Below are positions 52,040 through 60,497 of a stretch of DNA of 64,000 bases, piece after piece. Position 1 is the stretch's first letter, and every line of letters begins with the position of its first letter. Source of the stretch: Pseudomonas sp. ICMP22404. Lineage in GTDB: Bacteria; Pseudomonadota; Gammaproteobacteria; Pseudomonadales; Pseudomonadaceae. The position numbers and the translations under genes are program-made. The stretch covers positions 35,297-99,296 of the forward strand of contig NZ_VCNG01000022.1 of assembly GCF_006227205.1 (NCBI RefSeq), written 5' to 3'. The notes beneath the pieces were generated by a model, which was not told where the DNA came from, did not search any database, and saw only the letters and a program-made list of their open reading frames with translations.

Positions 52040-53046
52040 GAATGCCCGGCCAGACCAGCCATCCGCGCCAGCTCGACGGTGCGGTTGGCATAGCCCCACT
52101 CATTGTCGTACCAGGCGTAGAGTTTGACCTGGGTACCGTTGATGACCAGGGTCGACAGCGCATCGATGATGGATGAGCGCGGGTCGGTCCGGTAGTCGAT
52201 GGACACCAGCGGCCGCTCTTCGAAACCGAGGATGCCTTTCAACTCGTTCTCGGCGGCGTCCTTGAGCCATTGATTCACCTCTTCGACCGTAGTGGCTCGC
52301 TCGACCTCGAAGACGCAATCGGTCAGCGAAGCATTTGCCAGTGGCACCCGCACGGCGTGACCGTTCAGGCGCCCGCGCAACTCGGGGAAGATTTCCGCGA
52401 TGGCGGTGGCCGAGCCAGTGCTGGTCGGGATCAGGCTAAGGCCCGAGGCACGGGCACGGCGCAGGTCCTTGTGGGGTTGATCGAGCAGGCTCTGGGTGTT
52501 CGTCAGGTCATGGATGGTGGTGATCGAGCCGTGGCGGATGCCGAGCTTTTCATGGATGACCTTGACCACCGGGGCCAGGCAGTTGGTGGTGCAGGAGGCG
52601 GCGGTGACGATGGGATGTTCAGCGGGTTTGAACAGGTGGTGATTGACCCCCATGACGATGTTCAGCGCGCCCTTTTCCTTCACCGGCGCGCTGACCACCA
52701 CCCGCTTCACGCCTTGATCGAGGTAGGCCTGAAGCACCGCGACGGTCTTCATCTTGCCACTGGCCTCGATCACCAGATCGCAGCCTGACCAGTCGGTGTC
52801 GGCAATGGTCTTGTGGGCCGTCACCTTGATCCGCTTGCCCTCGATGACGATGTCATCGCCGTCTGCATCGGCCTGGTGGTTCCAGCGGCCGTGCACGGAG
52901 TCGAAGTTCAACAGGTGCGCATGGGTGGCCGCGTCACCGGCCGGGTCGTTGACCTGCACAAAATCGAACTCGGGCCAATGCCAGGCGGCCCGCAGTGCGA
53001 GACGACCAATCCGGCCAAAACCATTGATTCCCACTTTGATCGTCAT
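52036..53046 (-). CDS. ArsJ-associated glyceraldehyde-3-phosphate dehydrogenase
   Basis: The 336-residue type I GAPDH has N-terminal NAD motif G-I-N-G-F-G-R-I-G-R, the active site A-S-C-T-T-N-C-L-A-P with catalytic Cys, and the C-terminal W-Y-D-N-E-W-G-Y. In ars operons this enzyme uses arsenate in place of phosphate to make 1-arseno-3-phosphoglycerate, which ArsJ expels. I chose the ATG at 53046 with GGA about 10 bases upstream; an ATG at 53061 would add five residues. It is the first gene of the pair, preceded by a possible ArsR operator. Confidence 0.9.
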   Translation of the reverse strand: MTIKVGINGFGRIGRLALRAAWHWPEFDFVQVNDPAGDAATHAHLLNFDSVHGRWNHQADADGDDIVIEGKRIKVTAHKTIADTDWSGCDLVIEASGKMKTVAVLQAYLDQGVKRVVVSAPVKEKGALNIVMGVNHHLFKPAEHPIVTAASCTTNCLAPVVKVIHEKLGIRHGSITTIHDLTNTQSLLDQPHKDLRRARASGLSLIPTSTGSATAIAEIFPELRGRLNGHAVRVPLANASLTDCVFEVERATTVEEVNQWLKDAAENELKGILGFEERPLVSIDYRTDPRSSIIDALSTLVINGTQVKLYAWYDNEWGYANRTVELARMAGLAGHS

Positions 53047-53058
53047 GTTGTTCGAATC

Positions 53059-53082
53059 CATATGCGAAAAATCGAATATATG
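53059..53082. promoter_or_regulatory. Possible ArsR-type operator before the GAPDH-arsJ pair
   Basis: An imperfect inverted repeat CATATGCGA (53059-53067) / TCGAATATATG (53072-53082) stands just upstream of the GAPDH start. AT-rich CATAT-type dyads are typical of ArsR/SmtB operators, so it could be controlled by an ArsR encoded elsewhere. Confidence 0.35.
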
Positions 53083-53171
53083 TTTTCCCGTATGTAATGG
53101 GAAGCCCCCCGTACCGGTATTACGGGGGCAAATTGGAAGAGCGGTGGATCAGGTCGTTCAATGTTGGATGT

Positions 53172-53418
53172 GCCGCCGCCTTCGCGGGCAAGCCCGGCTC
53201 CCACAGGGGCCTGTGTCGTACATAAGCAATGCATGCACCGCAGCTCCAATGTGGGAGCGAGCCTGCTCGCGATGACGGTGGCTCGGCTTGCATCCATGTC
53301 GAATGTACCACCGCCTTCGCGGGCAAGCCCGGCTCCCACAGGGGCCTGTGTCGTACATAAGCAATGAATGCACCGCAGCTCCAATGTGGGAGCGAGCCTG
53401 CTCGCGATGACGGTGGTA
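53172..53418. repeat. Two-unit REPIN array, ~135-bp period
   Basis: CCGCCTTCGCGGGCAAGC recurs at 53176 and 53311, 135 bases apart, each followed by an inverted REP. The spacer between arms (GGGGCCTGTGTCGTACATAA) is also repeated, so this is another tandem duplication like the arrays at 9.4 and 25.9 kb. Confidence 0.88.
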
Positions 53419-53503
53419 AAGTGCACGGCAATCGAATGAGAATCCACTTTGAGAGACCCAGGGTGTACAACCCCCATCTCTCGTCATCCGCAGCGATAAC
53501 AGC

Positions 53504-55213
53504 ATGATCGAAATCACTGAAGTTTCCATTGCCCAGTTGCGCGCCGCGCTCGAATCTGGACAGACGACAGCGGTAGAGCTGGTCCAAGCCTACCTCGCCA
53601 GGATCGAGGCCTACGACGGGCCGGACACGCCAACCGCCCTGAACGCGGTCGTGGTGCGAAACCCCGAGGCGTTGAACGAGGCACAGGCATCCGATGTCCG
53701 TCGGGCCCAGGGCAAGACGCTGGGACCGCTCGATGGCATTCCCTACACCGCCAAGGACAGCTACCTGGTGAAAGGCCTCACAGCCGCCTCCGGAAGCCCC
53801 GCCTTCAAGGACCTGATTGCCTATCGCGATGCCTTCACCATCGAGCGGTTGCGTGGTGCAGGGGCGATATGTCTGGGCAAGACCAATATGCCGCCCATGG
53901 CCAACGGCGGCATGCAGCGTGGCGTCTACGGCCGCGCCGAGAGCCCGTACAACGGCGACTACCTCACCGCACCCTTTGCATCAGGTTCATCCAACGGCGC
54001 CGGAACGGCAACGGCGGCCAGTTTCGCCGCATTCGGCCTGGCCGAAGAAACCTGGTCCAGCGGACGCGGCCCGGCCTCGAACAATGGCTTGTGTGCCTAC
54101 ACGCCTTCGCGTGGTGTGATCTCGGTGCGCGGCAACTGGCCGCTGACGCCAACGATGGACGTGGTCGTGCCTTACGCACGGACCATGGCCGATCTGCTGG
54201 AAGTGCTGGATGTGGTGGTCGCACAGGACCCGGATACCCGGGGCGACCTATGGCGCCTGCAACCCTGGGTGCCCATTCCGAGCGTCGATGCCGTGCGGCC
54301 CGCGTCCTACCCCGCGCTCGCCGCCGCTCCCGAGGCGCTGGCAGGTATCCGCTTCGGCGTTCCCCGCATGTACATTAATGCCGATCCCGACGCCGGCACG
54401 GCCGAAGCCCCGGGCATCGGCGGTCCGACCGGGCAACGCATCATCACCCGGGCTTCAGTGATCGCCCTCTGGGAAGAAGCACGCAAGGCCCTGGAAGCCT
54501 GCGGCGCCGAGGTGATCGAAGTGGATTTCCCGCTGGTATCCAATTGCGAGGGTGACCGCCCCGGCGCACCGACGGTGTTTACCCGTGGCCTTGTTTCCAA
54601 GGCGTTCCTCCACCACGAACTGTGGGACCTGTCGGCCTGGGCGTTCGATGATTTCCTGCGGGCCAACGGTGATCCGAAACTCAATCGCCTGGCCGACGTG
54701 AACGGCCCGCTGATCTTCCCCCACGACCCGGGCACCCTGCCCAACCGCGAGGACGATCTGGCCGCCGGCATGGACGAATACGTGAAAATGGCCGAACGCG
54801 GCATCACGCCCTGGGACCAGATTCCCACGCTGCCGGACGGTCTGAGGGGGCTGGAAAAGACCCGGCAGATCGACCTGGAAGATTGGATGCAGCAGCTTGG
54901 ACTCGATGCGGTGATTTTCCCCACCGTCGCCGATGTCGGGCCGGCAGACGCCGACGTCAACCCGGTCTCTGCGGATATCGCCTGGAGCAACGGCGTCTGG
55001 GTCGCCAACGGCAACCTCGCCATCCGCCATCTGGGCGTACCTACCGTCACCGTGCCGATGGGCGTCATGGCAGACATCGGCATGCCTGTCGGCTTGACGT
55101 TTGCCGGTCGTGCCTATGACGACTCGAACCTGCTGCGCCTGGCCTCGGCATTCGAGTCAACCGGCTCGAAACGGCGGGTACCGCCGCGCACGCCGCCGTT
55201 GTCGACTCGCTGA
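53504..55213 (+). CDS. Amidase-signature family hydrolase
   Basis: The 569-residue product has the amidase-signature fold: G-I-P-Y-T-A-K-D-S-Y with the catalytic Lys near residue 84, and a Gly/Ser-rich F-A-S-G-S-S-N-G-A-G with the cis-Ser near residue 161. The nucleophile region reads E-E-T-W-S-S-G-R-G-P-A-S instead of the usual G-T-D-T-G-G-S-I-R. It is longer than typical amidases, with an insertion around residues 245-340. The family cleaves carboxamides, so this would yield ammonia from an amide. The ATG at 53504 has a weak SD. It is monocistronic. Confidence 0.8.
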   Translation: MIEITEVSIAQLRAALESGQTTAVELVQAYLARIEAYDGPDTPTALNAVVVRNPEALNEAQASDVRRAQGKTLGPLDGIPYTAKDSYLVKGLTAASGSPAFKDLIAYRDAFTIERLRGAGAICLGKTNMPPMANGGMQRGVYGRAESPYNGDYLTAPFASGSSNGAGTATAASFAAFGLAEETWSSGRGPASNNGLCAYTPSRGVISVRGNWPLTPTMDVVVPYARTMADLLEVLDVVVAQDPDTRGDLWRLQPWVPIPSVDAVRPASYPALAAAPEALAGIRFGVPRMYINADPDAGTAEAPGIGGPTGQRIITRASVIALWEEARKALEACGAEVIEVDFPLVSNCEGDRPGAPTVFTRGLVSKAFLHHELWDLSAWAFDDFLRANGDPKLNRLADVNGPLIFPHDPGTLPNREDDLAAGMDEYVKMAERGITPWDQIPTLPDGLRGLEKTRQIDLEDWMQQLGLDAVIFPTVADVGPADADVNPVSADIAWSNGVWVANGNLAIRHLGVPTVTVPMGVMADIGMPVGLTFAGRAYDDSNLLRLASAFESTGSKRRVPPRTPPLSTR

Positions 55214-55220
55214 AACCAAA

Positions 55221-55246
55221 GGGTGGTGGAGCGTTGTCCACCACCC
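55221..55246. terminator. Bidirectional terminator between amidase and DUF488 genes
   Basis: Perfect 10-base arms GGGTGGTGGA (55221-55230) and TCCACCACCC (55237-55246) with a 6-base loop separate two convergent genes. On the minus strand the stem is followed by a T-rich CTTTGGTTT. Confidence 0.7.
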
Positions 55247-55248
55247 CG

Positions 55249-55779
55249 CTACGCCGATGCGGGGTACGTCAGCTTGAGCCCGTGCGCCTTTGCGGCAGGA
55301 TTCAATATCGCCCTGCTCGATTTATCCTTGTCCATGATGTGGATGACCTCGACGTCGCGAAGCAACAGATAGTCGGCGACGATCCTTCGATGGCAGCGCC
55401 ACCAGACCGCTTCCGCGCACATGATGACGCACCGGTGGGTTTCACCGAGCGCCAGCAGCCGGTTCAGACCGCCCTCGAACGCCTCCGAGAGCGCATAGTC
55501 GGCGTAATTGTGAAAACTTCGATTGGTCCAGAACGCGTTGGTCTCTTCAGGGACGGTGCTTGACTTCTTTCGCAGCCCTCCCAGCTCCACGATCTGCTCA
55601 TGGTTGATTCCAAGCCGGGCCAACTGCCCAGGCAAGGTATCCAAGTTGTATTGGGGATTCGTCCGGGATCGCGGAACCGTTCGCACATCGACCACGGTGT
55701 CGATCCCAAAGCTCCCGATGGTTTCCACGAACTGTTCGAGGGTCCTGGTCGAATGACCTATCGTGTAAACATTGTTCAT
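55249..55779 (-). CDS. DUF488 family protein
   Basis: The 176-residue product is a clear DUF488 member: Y-T-I-G-H-S-T-R-T at the N-terminus, D-V-R-T-V-P-R-S-R, and the signature C-A-E-A-V-W-W-R-C-H-R-R-I-V near residue 120. Biochemical role is not established; the Cys/Arg/His cluster suggests a nucleic-acid or metal-related enzyme. The ATG at 55779 has GAGG 9 bases upstream. It lies 25 bases after the trehalase gene in the same direction, so cotranscription is possible. Confidence 0.88.
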   Translation of the reverse strand: MNNVYTIGHSTRTLEQFVETIGSFGIDTVVDVRTVPRSRTNPQYNLDTLPGQLARLGINHEQIVELGGLRKKSSTVPEETNAFWTNRSFHNYADYALSEAFEGGLNRLLALGETHRCVIMCAEAVWWRCHRRIVADYLLLRDVEVIHIMDKDKSSRAILNPAAKAHGLKLTYPASA

Positions 55780-55804
55780 GACGAAGACCCTCGAAACAGC
55801 ACGG

Positions 55805-57430
55805 TCAATGGCTGCCGGAGTCGGCGCTTACGCCATATTTCTCCAACAACTTCAGCGTGACACCATTGGTCCAGCCGAAGCCATCCTGCAACTCATATTC
55901 GCCCCCGCCACCGCCCTGCCCCGCGCCGGATACGTCGTATTTCTCCACCAGCTTGTCTTCGTCGCGATAGAGATTCTGCACCTGTGCCAGGAAGCGCGTA
56001 CCAATCTGCTCCGCCAGCGCGGTCTGCTGGTAACGATTCAAACCATCCACCGCCACCCATTGCAGCGGTGCCCAGCCATTGGGCTCGTCCCACTGCTGGC
56101 CGTTGCTGACCTGGGTGGTCGCGATGCCACCCGGACGCAGCAAGCCTGAACGTACCGCATCGGCAGTACGACCTGCGCGCTCGGCCGAGGCCAGACCGGT
56201 GTATAGCGGAAACAGCGTCGCAGCGGTCAAGTTGGGGCGTTGCTGCTTCAGTTGCCAATCGTAGTCCACGTAATAGCCGCCATCGGCCTTCCACAGATGC
56301 TGCTCGATGGCCCGTTGGCGCAGGTCGGCGCGCTGGCCATAGGTCTGGACGCAGGGCACGTTCTGGACAGTCCCGCAGGCCTTGGCGATGGTGCGCTCCA
56401 GGTGATACATCAGGCTATTCAGGTCCACCGGCACGATGGCGGTGGTCCGTATCGTCGTCAGGTTCTTGCCGTCGCCCAGCCAGCGGGAGCTGAAGTCCCA
56501 GCCACTTTCGGCGCCGGCACGCAGGTCTCGCCAGACCTCCTGTTTCGGCCTGTCCGGCGTCTGTTCGGCGGTCTTGACGTCCTGCAACCACGACTCCTGC
56601 CGTGGCGTCGGGCTGGCATCCCAGTAGCGATTGAGCACGCTGCCATCAGCCAGTTTGACCACGTGTTGGGCTGCCGCGCCGGGCTTGAGCGTCTGCGCGC
56701 CAGCCATCCAGTAGGCATACTCCTTTTGCAGTTGTGGCAGGTATCGACTGTAGGCCTGGTCCCCCTCGATGTGCGCCTGCAACTCCACCATGTAGGCAAA
56801 GAACGGCGGCTGGGAGCGGCTCAGGTAGTACGTGCGATTGCCATTGGGGATATGGCCGTAGGTATCGATCATGTAGGCGAAGTTGTCGACCATCTGCCGC
56901 ACCCGGGCCTTGTCGCCACTTTGCTCCAGACCGAGCATGGTGAAGTAGGAATCCCAGTAATACATCTCGCGAAAACGCCCGCCCGGAACCACATAGGGTT
57001 GGGGCAAGGGCGACAGGCTGCTGTACTGAGGCACTTCCCTGTAGGTTCGGCTCAGCACCGGCCAGAGATTGTCGATGTGCTCCCGAATCGGCGCGCCGGG
57101 CTTGGGTGCCGGGCTTTCGGCTTGACCGGACTCGGTGAAATTGGCCTTCACGAAAGCCTTGAGATCGAAGCCGGGGCTTTCACGGCGGGCCAGGTAATCG
57201 GCACGGATCTGCGCCGGGTCGCGGTTCGGCAGTGCGTCCACGAAGTGTTTCTGGTCGGTAAACACCTGGCCGCGTTGCACCGCTTCAAACAGCTCCGGGT
57301 AGGCCTGGTCAGGTGGCGAGTTGGCCCGTCCCTGGGCATCGGCGTAGCTCCATGTTGCCGGCGGTTGACTGGAACAGGCCGCGCAAAGCACGACGGCGAA
57401 GGACAGGCTGGTGAAATGCAAAGGTCGCAT
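55805..57430 (-). CDS. treA: Periplasmic trehalase TreA (GH37)
   Basis: The 541-residue product has an N-terminal signal with a possible lipobox (C-A-A-C), so it is exported. Trehalase signature 1, P-G-G-R-F-R-E-M-Y-Y-W-D, lies near residue 150. The catalytic-Asp segment E-S-G-W-D-F-S-S-R-W lies near 300, and signature 2, Q-W-D-E-P-N-G-W-A-P, near 445. A Gly-rich lid loop stands near the C-terminus. It splits alpha,alpha-trehalose into two glucose molecules, allowing osmoprotectant trehalose to be used as carbon. I chose the ATG at 57430 with GGGAG 7 bases upstream. Confidence 0.94.
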   Translation of the reverse strand: MRPLHFTSLSFAVVLCAACSSQPPATWSYADAQGRANSPPDQAYPELFEAVQRGQVFTDQKHFVDALPNRDPAQIRADYLARRESPGFDLKAFVKANFTESGQAESPAPKPGAPIREHIDNLWPVLSRTYREVPQYSSLSPLPQPYVVPGGRFREMYYWDSYFTMLGLEQSGDKARVRQMVDNFAYMIDTYGHIPNGNRTYYLSRSQPPFFAYMVELQAHIEGDQAYSRYLPQLQKEYAYWMAGAQTLKPGAAAQHVVKLADGSVLNRYWDASPTPRQESWLQDVKTAEQTPDRPKQEVWRDLRAGAESGWDFSSRWLGDGKNLTTIRTTAIVPVDLNSLMYHLERTIAKACGTVQNVPCVQTYGQRADLRQRAIEQHLWKADGGYYVDYDWQLKQQRPNLTAATLFPLYTGLASAERAGRTADAVRSGLLRPGGIATTQVSNGQQWDEPNGWAPLQWVAVDGLNRYQQTALAEQIGTRFLAQVQNLYRDEDKLVEKYDVSGAGQGGGGGEYELQDGFGWTNGVTLKLLEKYGVSADSGSH

Positions 57431-57549
57431 CAGTGGACTCCCTGTTGTCGTTCCTGGACAAACGAGTGACATGAGGGAGTGACACTGGGTTCATTTAAAT
57501 CGCCGGATCGATGGAGTTTGGCCTTTGTCCGGTGACGTCAGGCCCAGGA

Positions 57550-59469
57550 TCACGAAGCATTCGCCAGCCTGGTCTGATTGCGGCCCCGTGCCTTGGCCAT
57601 ATAGAGCGCCTGGTCGGCTTGCTTGAGCAGGTCTTGTGCCGTCACCTCCTCCATGAGCACCATGACTGCCAGGCCAATGCTCACCGTCACGAAGCCGAAC
57701 GGCGACCTGGCATGGGGCAGCGCCAGGGCCTCCACGGCTTCGCCCAGGGCCTTGGCATGCTGCAGCGCACTGTCGACGTTGGGTGTCGTGGAGATGAATA
57801 CAAACTCCTCGCCCCCATAGCGCGCCACCAGGTCACCGGCCCTTTGGGTATGGGCTTTCAGCGCATTGGCGATGCTTCGCAGACAATCATCGCCAGCCTG
57901 GTGTCCGTAATGGTCGTTATAGCTCTTGAACAGGTCGACATCGATCAGCATCAGCGACAACAGTGTTCCCGCGCGCACCGAACGCCGCCATTCGTTGACC
58001 AGGGTTTCATCGAAGTGCCGACGGTTGGCGATTCCCGTCAAGCCGTCAGTGGTGCTCAGCACAACGAGCTGCCGATTGGCTTCCTCAAGCGCCGCGGTCC
58101 GGTCCTTGACCTTGAGCTCCAATTGTTCATGGGCATCCTGGATTCGATCCGCCATCGACGCAAAGTCCCGTGCCAGTTCGCCAATTTCATCGGCGGAGCG
58201 GATCGGTAGTCTGTCGCGGTTCAGGCGTTCCCGGGACAAACCCAGCGAGCGTGTTGCCTGCATCAGGCGAAACAGCGGGATGGCTACCTGCTTCTGCAGA
58301 ATGGAGCGCAGGATGAAGATCTCCACCAGCAGTGTCAGCAGTCCAAGGGCAACCACGATCAGCAGGTTGTTGAGAATCGCCGGCACCATCTGCGCCCGGG
58401 GAAAGTGCACCGCGAGTGCCCAGGGCGTACCCGGAACGAGGCCCATCGCGACAATGTCGTCGCGTGTCTGCACCACGATGGCCTGACCGGGCGCCAGCTT
58501 GGGCACGGTCTCTAGAAGCGGATAGTCGCCGTCCAGCCCGAGCGAACGGATGGAGGCCTTGCCTTCGCTGGTCTTGACCTGGTCCATCTTGCCTGGATAG
58601 TAGATCAGCGTGCCGTCGCCATCGGCGATGAACATAGTGCTGTACGCGCCATCCACGAAGGGTCTGGCCGTGCGTTTCATGAGTTCATCGAGCAGTACAT
58701 CGACACAGGCCAGGATCTGGTGCTTGCCGGAGGCGTCGGCCACGTCGGGCGTGGCCACGGTGGTCATCCAGGCGTTGTTGGAGGCATCCCAATACATCCG
58801 GGTGAACAACGTTTCGCTAGCTGGGCTCGCAAAGCCGCGCGCATAGAACTCATAGGTTTCCAACTTCAGCGCATCCGGCCCGGAATAGGTAAAGACCTTG
58901 GCGATATCGGCCTGCTGGTAGATGGGAAAGCCTTTCTCAGGCACTACGCCATAAAAATTGAACAGGCGCCCCTGGACGCTGGAGCCATATTTGTACGAGA
59001 GGATATACGACAAGGCAAACCGGGCCTTGATGTCATCGTTGGGTGGAATATCGGGCGCGTAGGTGGCTGACATTCCGGCGAAGCGACGGCCGTCCGGCAG
59101 CGGTTCACCTTCGAACAGCATCGGTCGCTGGGTGTAGGAGCCATCCTCGTGCCGGTAGAAGATCCGGTCGAAGTCCTGCACCAGTGCAACTCGGCTTCCC
59201 GGGTTGTCGAGGCGGCTCCTGAACTCGTTCAGGAAATTGCGCTGCAGGTCCTTTATTTCGTTGAACGGCAGGGATTCGCGCTGCAAAGTCTGCTCGGTGG
59301 AGAGCAACAATTGCGTGGTAATCGCTTTTTCCAGCGAGGACAGGTTCACATAATAGGAAATCGCACCGGCACACAACGAAACCAGGCCGATCCGCAGGAC
59401 CGCCAGACGCAGCGCACGGGTTGTGAGTGAGTGTTTGCCGGAGCTCAGCCCTGGGTCTTCTTGCGACAT
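57550..59469 (-). CDS. Membrane diguanylate cyclase with periplasmic Cache-type sensor
   Basis: The 639-residue product has a membrane segment at about residues 25-42, a ~280-residue periplasmic Cache-like sensor, a second membrane segment near 340-360 and a HAMP-like linker (S-A-D-E-I-G-E-L-A-R-D-F). The C-terminal GGDEF domain has active site Y-G-G-E-E-F and an upstream R-A-G-D inhibitory I-site. It should synthesise c-di-GMP in response to an external ligand, with product inhibition. I chose the ATG at 59469, with GGAG 8 bases upstream. An ATG at 59604 would add 45 residues, including an Ala-Leu repeat encoded by (GTTGGC)4. It is divergent from the next operon. Confidence 0.88.
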   Translation of the reverse strand: MSQEDPGLSSGKHSLTTRALRLAVLRIGLVSLCAGAISYYVNLSSLEKAITTQLLLSTEQTLQRESLPFNEIKDLQRNFLNEFRSRLDNPGSRVALVQDFDRIFYRHEDGSYTQRPMLFEGEPLPDGRRFAGMSATYAPDIPPNDDIKARFALSYILSYKYGSSVQGRLFNFYGVVPEKGFPIYQQADIAKVFTYSGPDALKLETYEFYARGFASPASETLFTRMYWDASNNAWMTTVATPDVADASGKHQILACVDVLLDELMKRTARPFVDGAYSTMFIADGDGTLIYYPGKMDQVKTSEGKASIRSLGLDGDYPLLETVPKLAPGQAIVVQTRDDIVAMGLVPGTPWALAVHFPRAQMVPAILNNLLIVVALGLLTLLVEIFILRSILQKQVAIPLFRLMQATRSLGLSRERLNRDRLPIRSADEIGELARDFASMADRIQDAHEQLELKVKDRTAALEEANRQLVVLSTTDGLTGIANRRHFDETLVNEWRRSVRAGTLLSLMLIDVDLFKSYNDHYGHQAGDDCLRSIANALKAHTQRAGDLVARYGGEEFVFISTTPNVDSALQHAKALGEAVEALALPHARSPFGFVTVSIGLAVMVLMEEVTAQDLLKQADQALYMAKARGRNQTRLANAS

Positions 59470-59494
59470 CTCTTGCTCTCCGATCCAACATCTC

Positions 59495-59520
59495 GCCAAC
59501 GCCAACGCCAACGCCAACGC
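59495..59520. repeat. Hexanucleotide tandem repeat (GCCAAC)x4
   Basis: Four perfect copies of GCCAAC (59495-59518) plus two bases lie just upstream of the chosen start of the diguanylate cyclase. In the longer reading frame they encode Ala-Leu repeats within a hydrophobic helix. Confidence 0.85.
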
Positions 59521-59634
59521 GCATATGAGCAATATCGGCCCGACCGCCCAAGGCTGAAGTTTCCAGGGCGAATTACACGCCAATCCGCCGGACGAGCCGT
59601 CCATCTTCCCCAGGTGACGAACGACGACAGGTGC

Positions 59635-59650
59635 GACTCAAGCCTGAGTC
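59635..59650. promoter_or_regulatory. Inverted repeat in the divergent cyclase/binding-protein spacer
   Basis: GACTCA-AGCC-TGAGTC is a perfect dyad between the two divergent c-di-GMP-related units, and a candidate operator shared by both. Confidence 0.35.
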
Positions 59651-59725
59651 AACCCAGCCGATAACTATCGAGGAGAGGGCTCTTTGGCCCCACCGTGTCC
59701 TGCCGGTTTCTTAGGGTAATTTTCG

Positions 59726-60496
59726 ATGGTCCTGTCGCTTGACCGTTTGCTGGTGCTTGGTGTGCTGATGCTCATGGCTGCAAGCGGATTCTCGCCGAAT
59801 GCCACGGCAGAGCCTGCGCTGCGCATCGTTACGGAGGAACTGCCACCCTATAACATGACGCAGGACGGGCGGATGACCGGCATGAGCACCGAGGTGGTCC
59901 AGGCCGTGCTCAAGGAAATCGGCATGCAGGCCCCGATCCAGTCCATGCCTTGGGCGCGCGCCTATCAGTTAGCGCTCGATGACAGCAACGTGCTGATCTA
60001 CTCCATCGCCCGCACTCCTGAACGCGAATCGCTTTTCCAATGGGTCGGCGCCATCGCACCGACCCGCTGGTACCTGTATTCGCTGGCTGACCGGCCCGTG
60101 AAACTCAACTCGCTAGACGAGGCCCGTGGTCACCAGATCGCCACCGTCAACCAGGACGTGGGCGAGCAATACCTGGTCTCGAAGGGTTTCCGTATCGGCG
60201 AGGAATTGCAGTCGAGCACCAAGTACGAGCACAACTACCGCAAGCTCAAGGTCGACCATGTGGAGATGTGGATTTCCAACGAACTCAACGCCCAATACCT
60301 GGTTCGCCAGAACGGCGAAGACCCAGCCAAGGTGTTGATCCGCACATTGCCGATTCCCGCCTTGAGCCGCGAGGAAGGCCTGAGCATGGCGTTCAGCCGC
60401 AAGACGCCGGTCGAGACCGTGGAGAAATTCCGCGCCGGCCTGGAGACCATCCGTCGCAATGGCGTCTACGATGCCATCCTGCACAAATGGCTGTGA
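59726..60496 (+). CDS. Periplasmic substrate-binding protein (SBP_bac_3 family), cyclase-linked
   Basis: The 256-residue product has a signal peptide (about 1-28, A-T-A). The solute-binding fold follows: I-V-T-E-E-L-P-P-Y-N-M near the N-terminus, P-W-A-R-A-Y near residue 74, and a C-terminal R-R-N-G-V-Y-D-A-I-L. No ABC permease follows. The next gene is a membrane diguanylate cyclase starting 1 base after the stop. A sensory role, presenting a ligand to the cyclase like NspS-MbaA of Vibrio, is therefore likely. Confidence 0.85.
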   Translation: MVLSLDRLLVLGVLMLMAASGFSPNATAEPALRIVTEELPPYNMTQDGRMTGMSTEVVQAVLKEIGMQAPIQSMPWARAYQLALDDSNVLIYSIARTPERESLFQWVGAIAPTRWYLYSLADRPVKLNSLDEARGHQIATVNQDVGEQYLVSKGFRIGEELQSSTKYEHNYRKLKVDHVEMWISNELNAQYLVRQNGEDPAKVLIRTLPIPALSREEGLSMAFSRKTPVETVEKFRAGLETIRRNGVYDAILHKWL

Positions 60497-60497
60497 G

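Larger units (their letters stand above)
53047..53503. other. 457-base intergenic region: ars promoter plus REPIN array
   Basis: The first ~60 bases form the promoter of the GAPDH-arsJ pair. The rest is a two-unit REPIN array up to about 53418, then ~85 bases of amidase leader. No gene was seen; the frames crossing it are repeat-derived. Confidence 0.7.
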
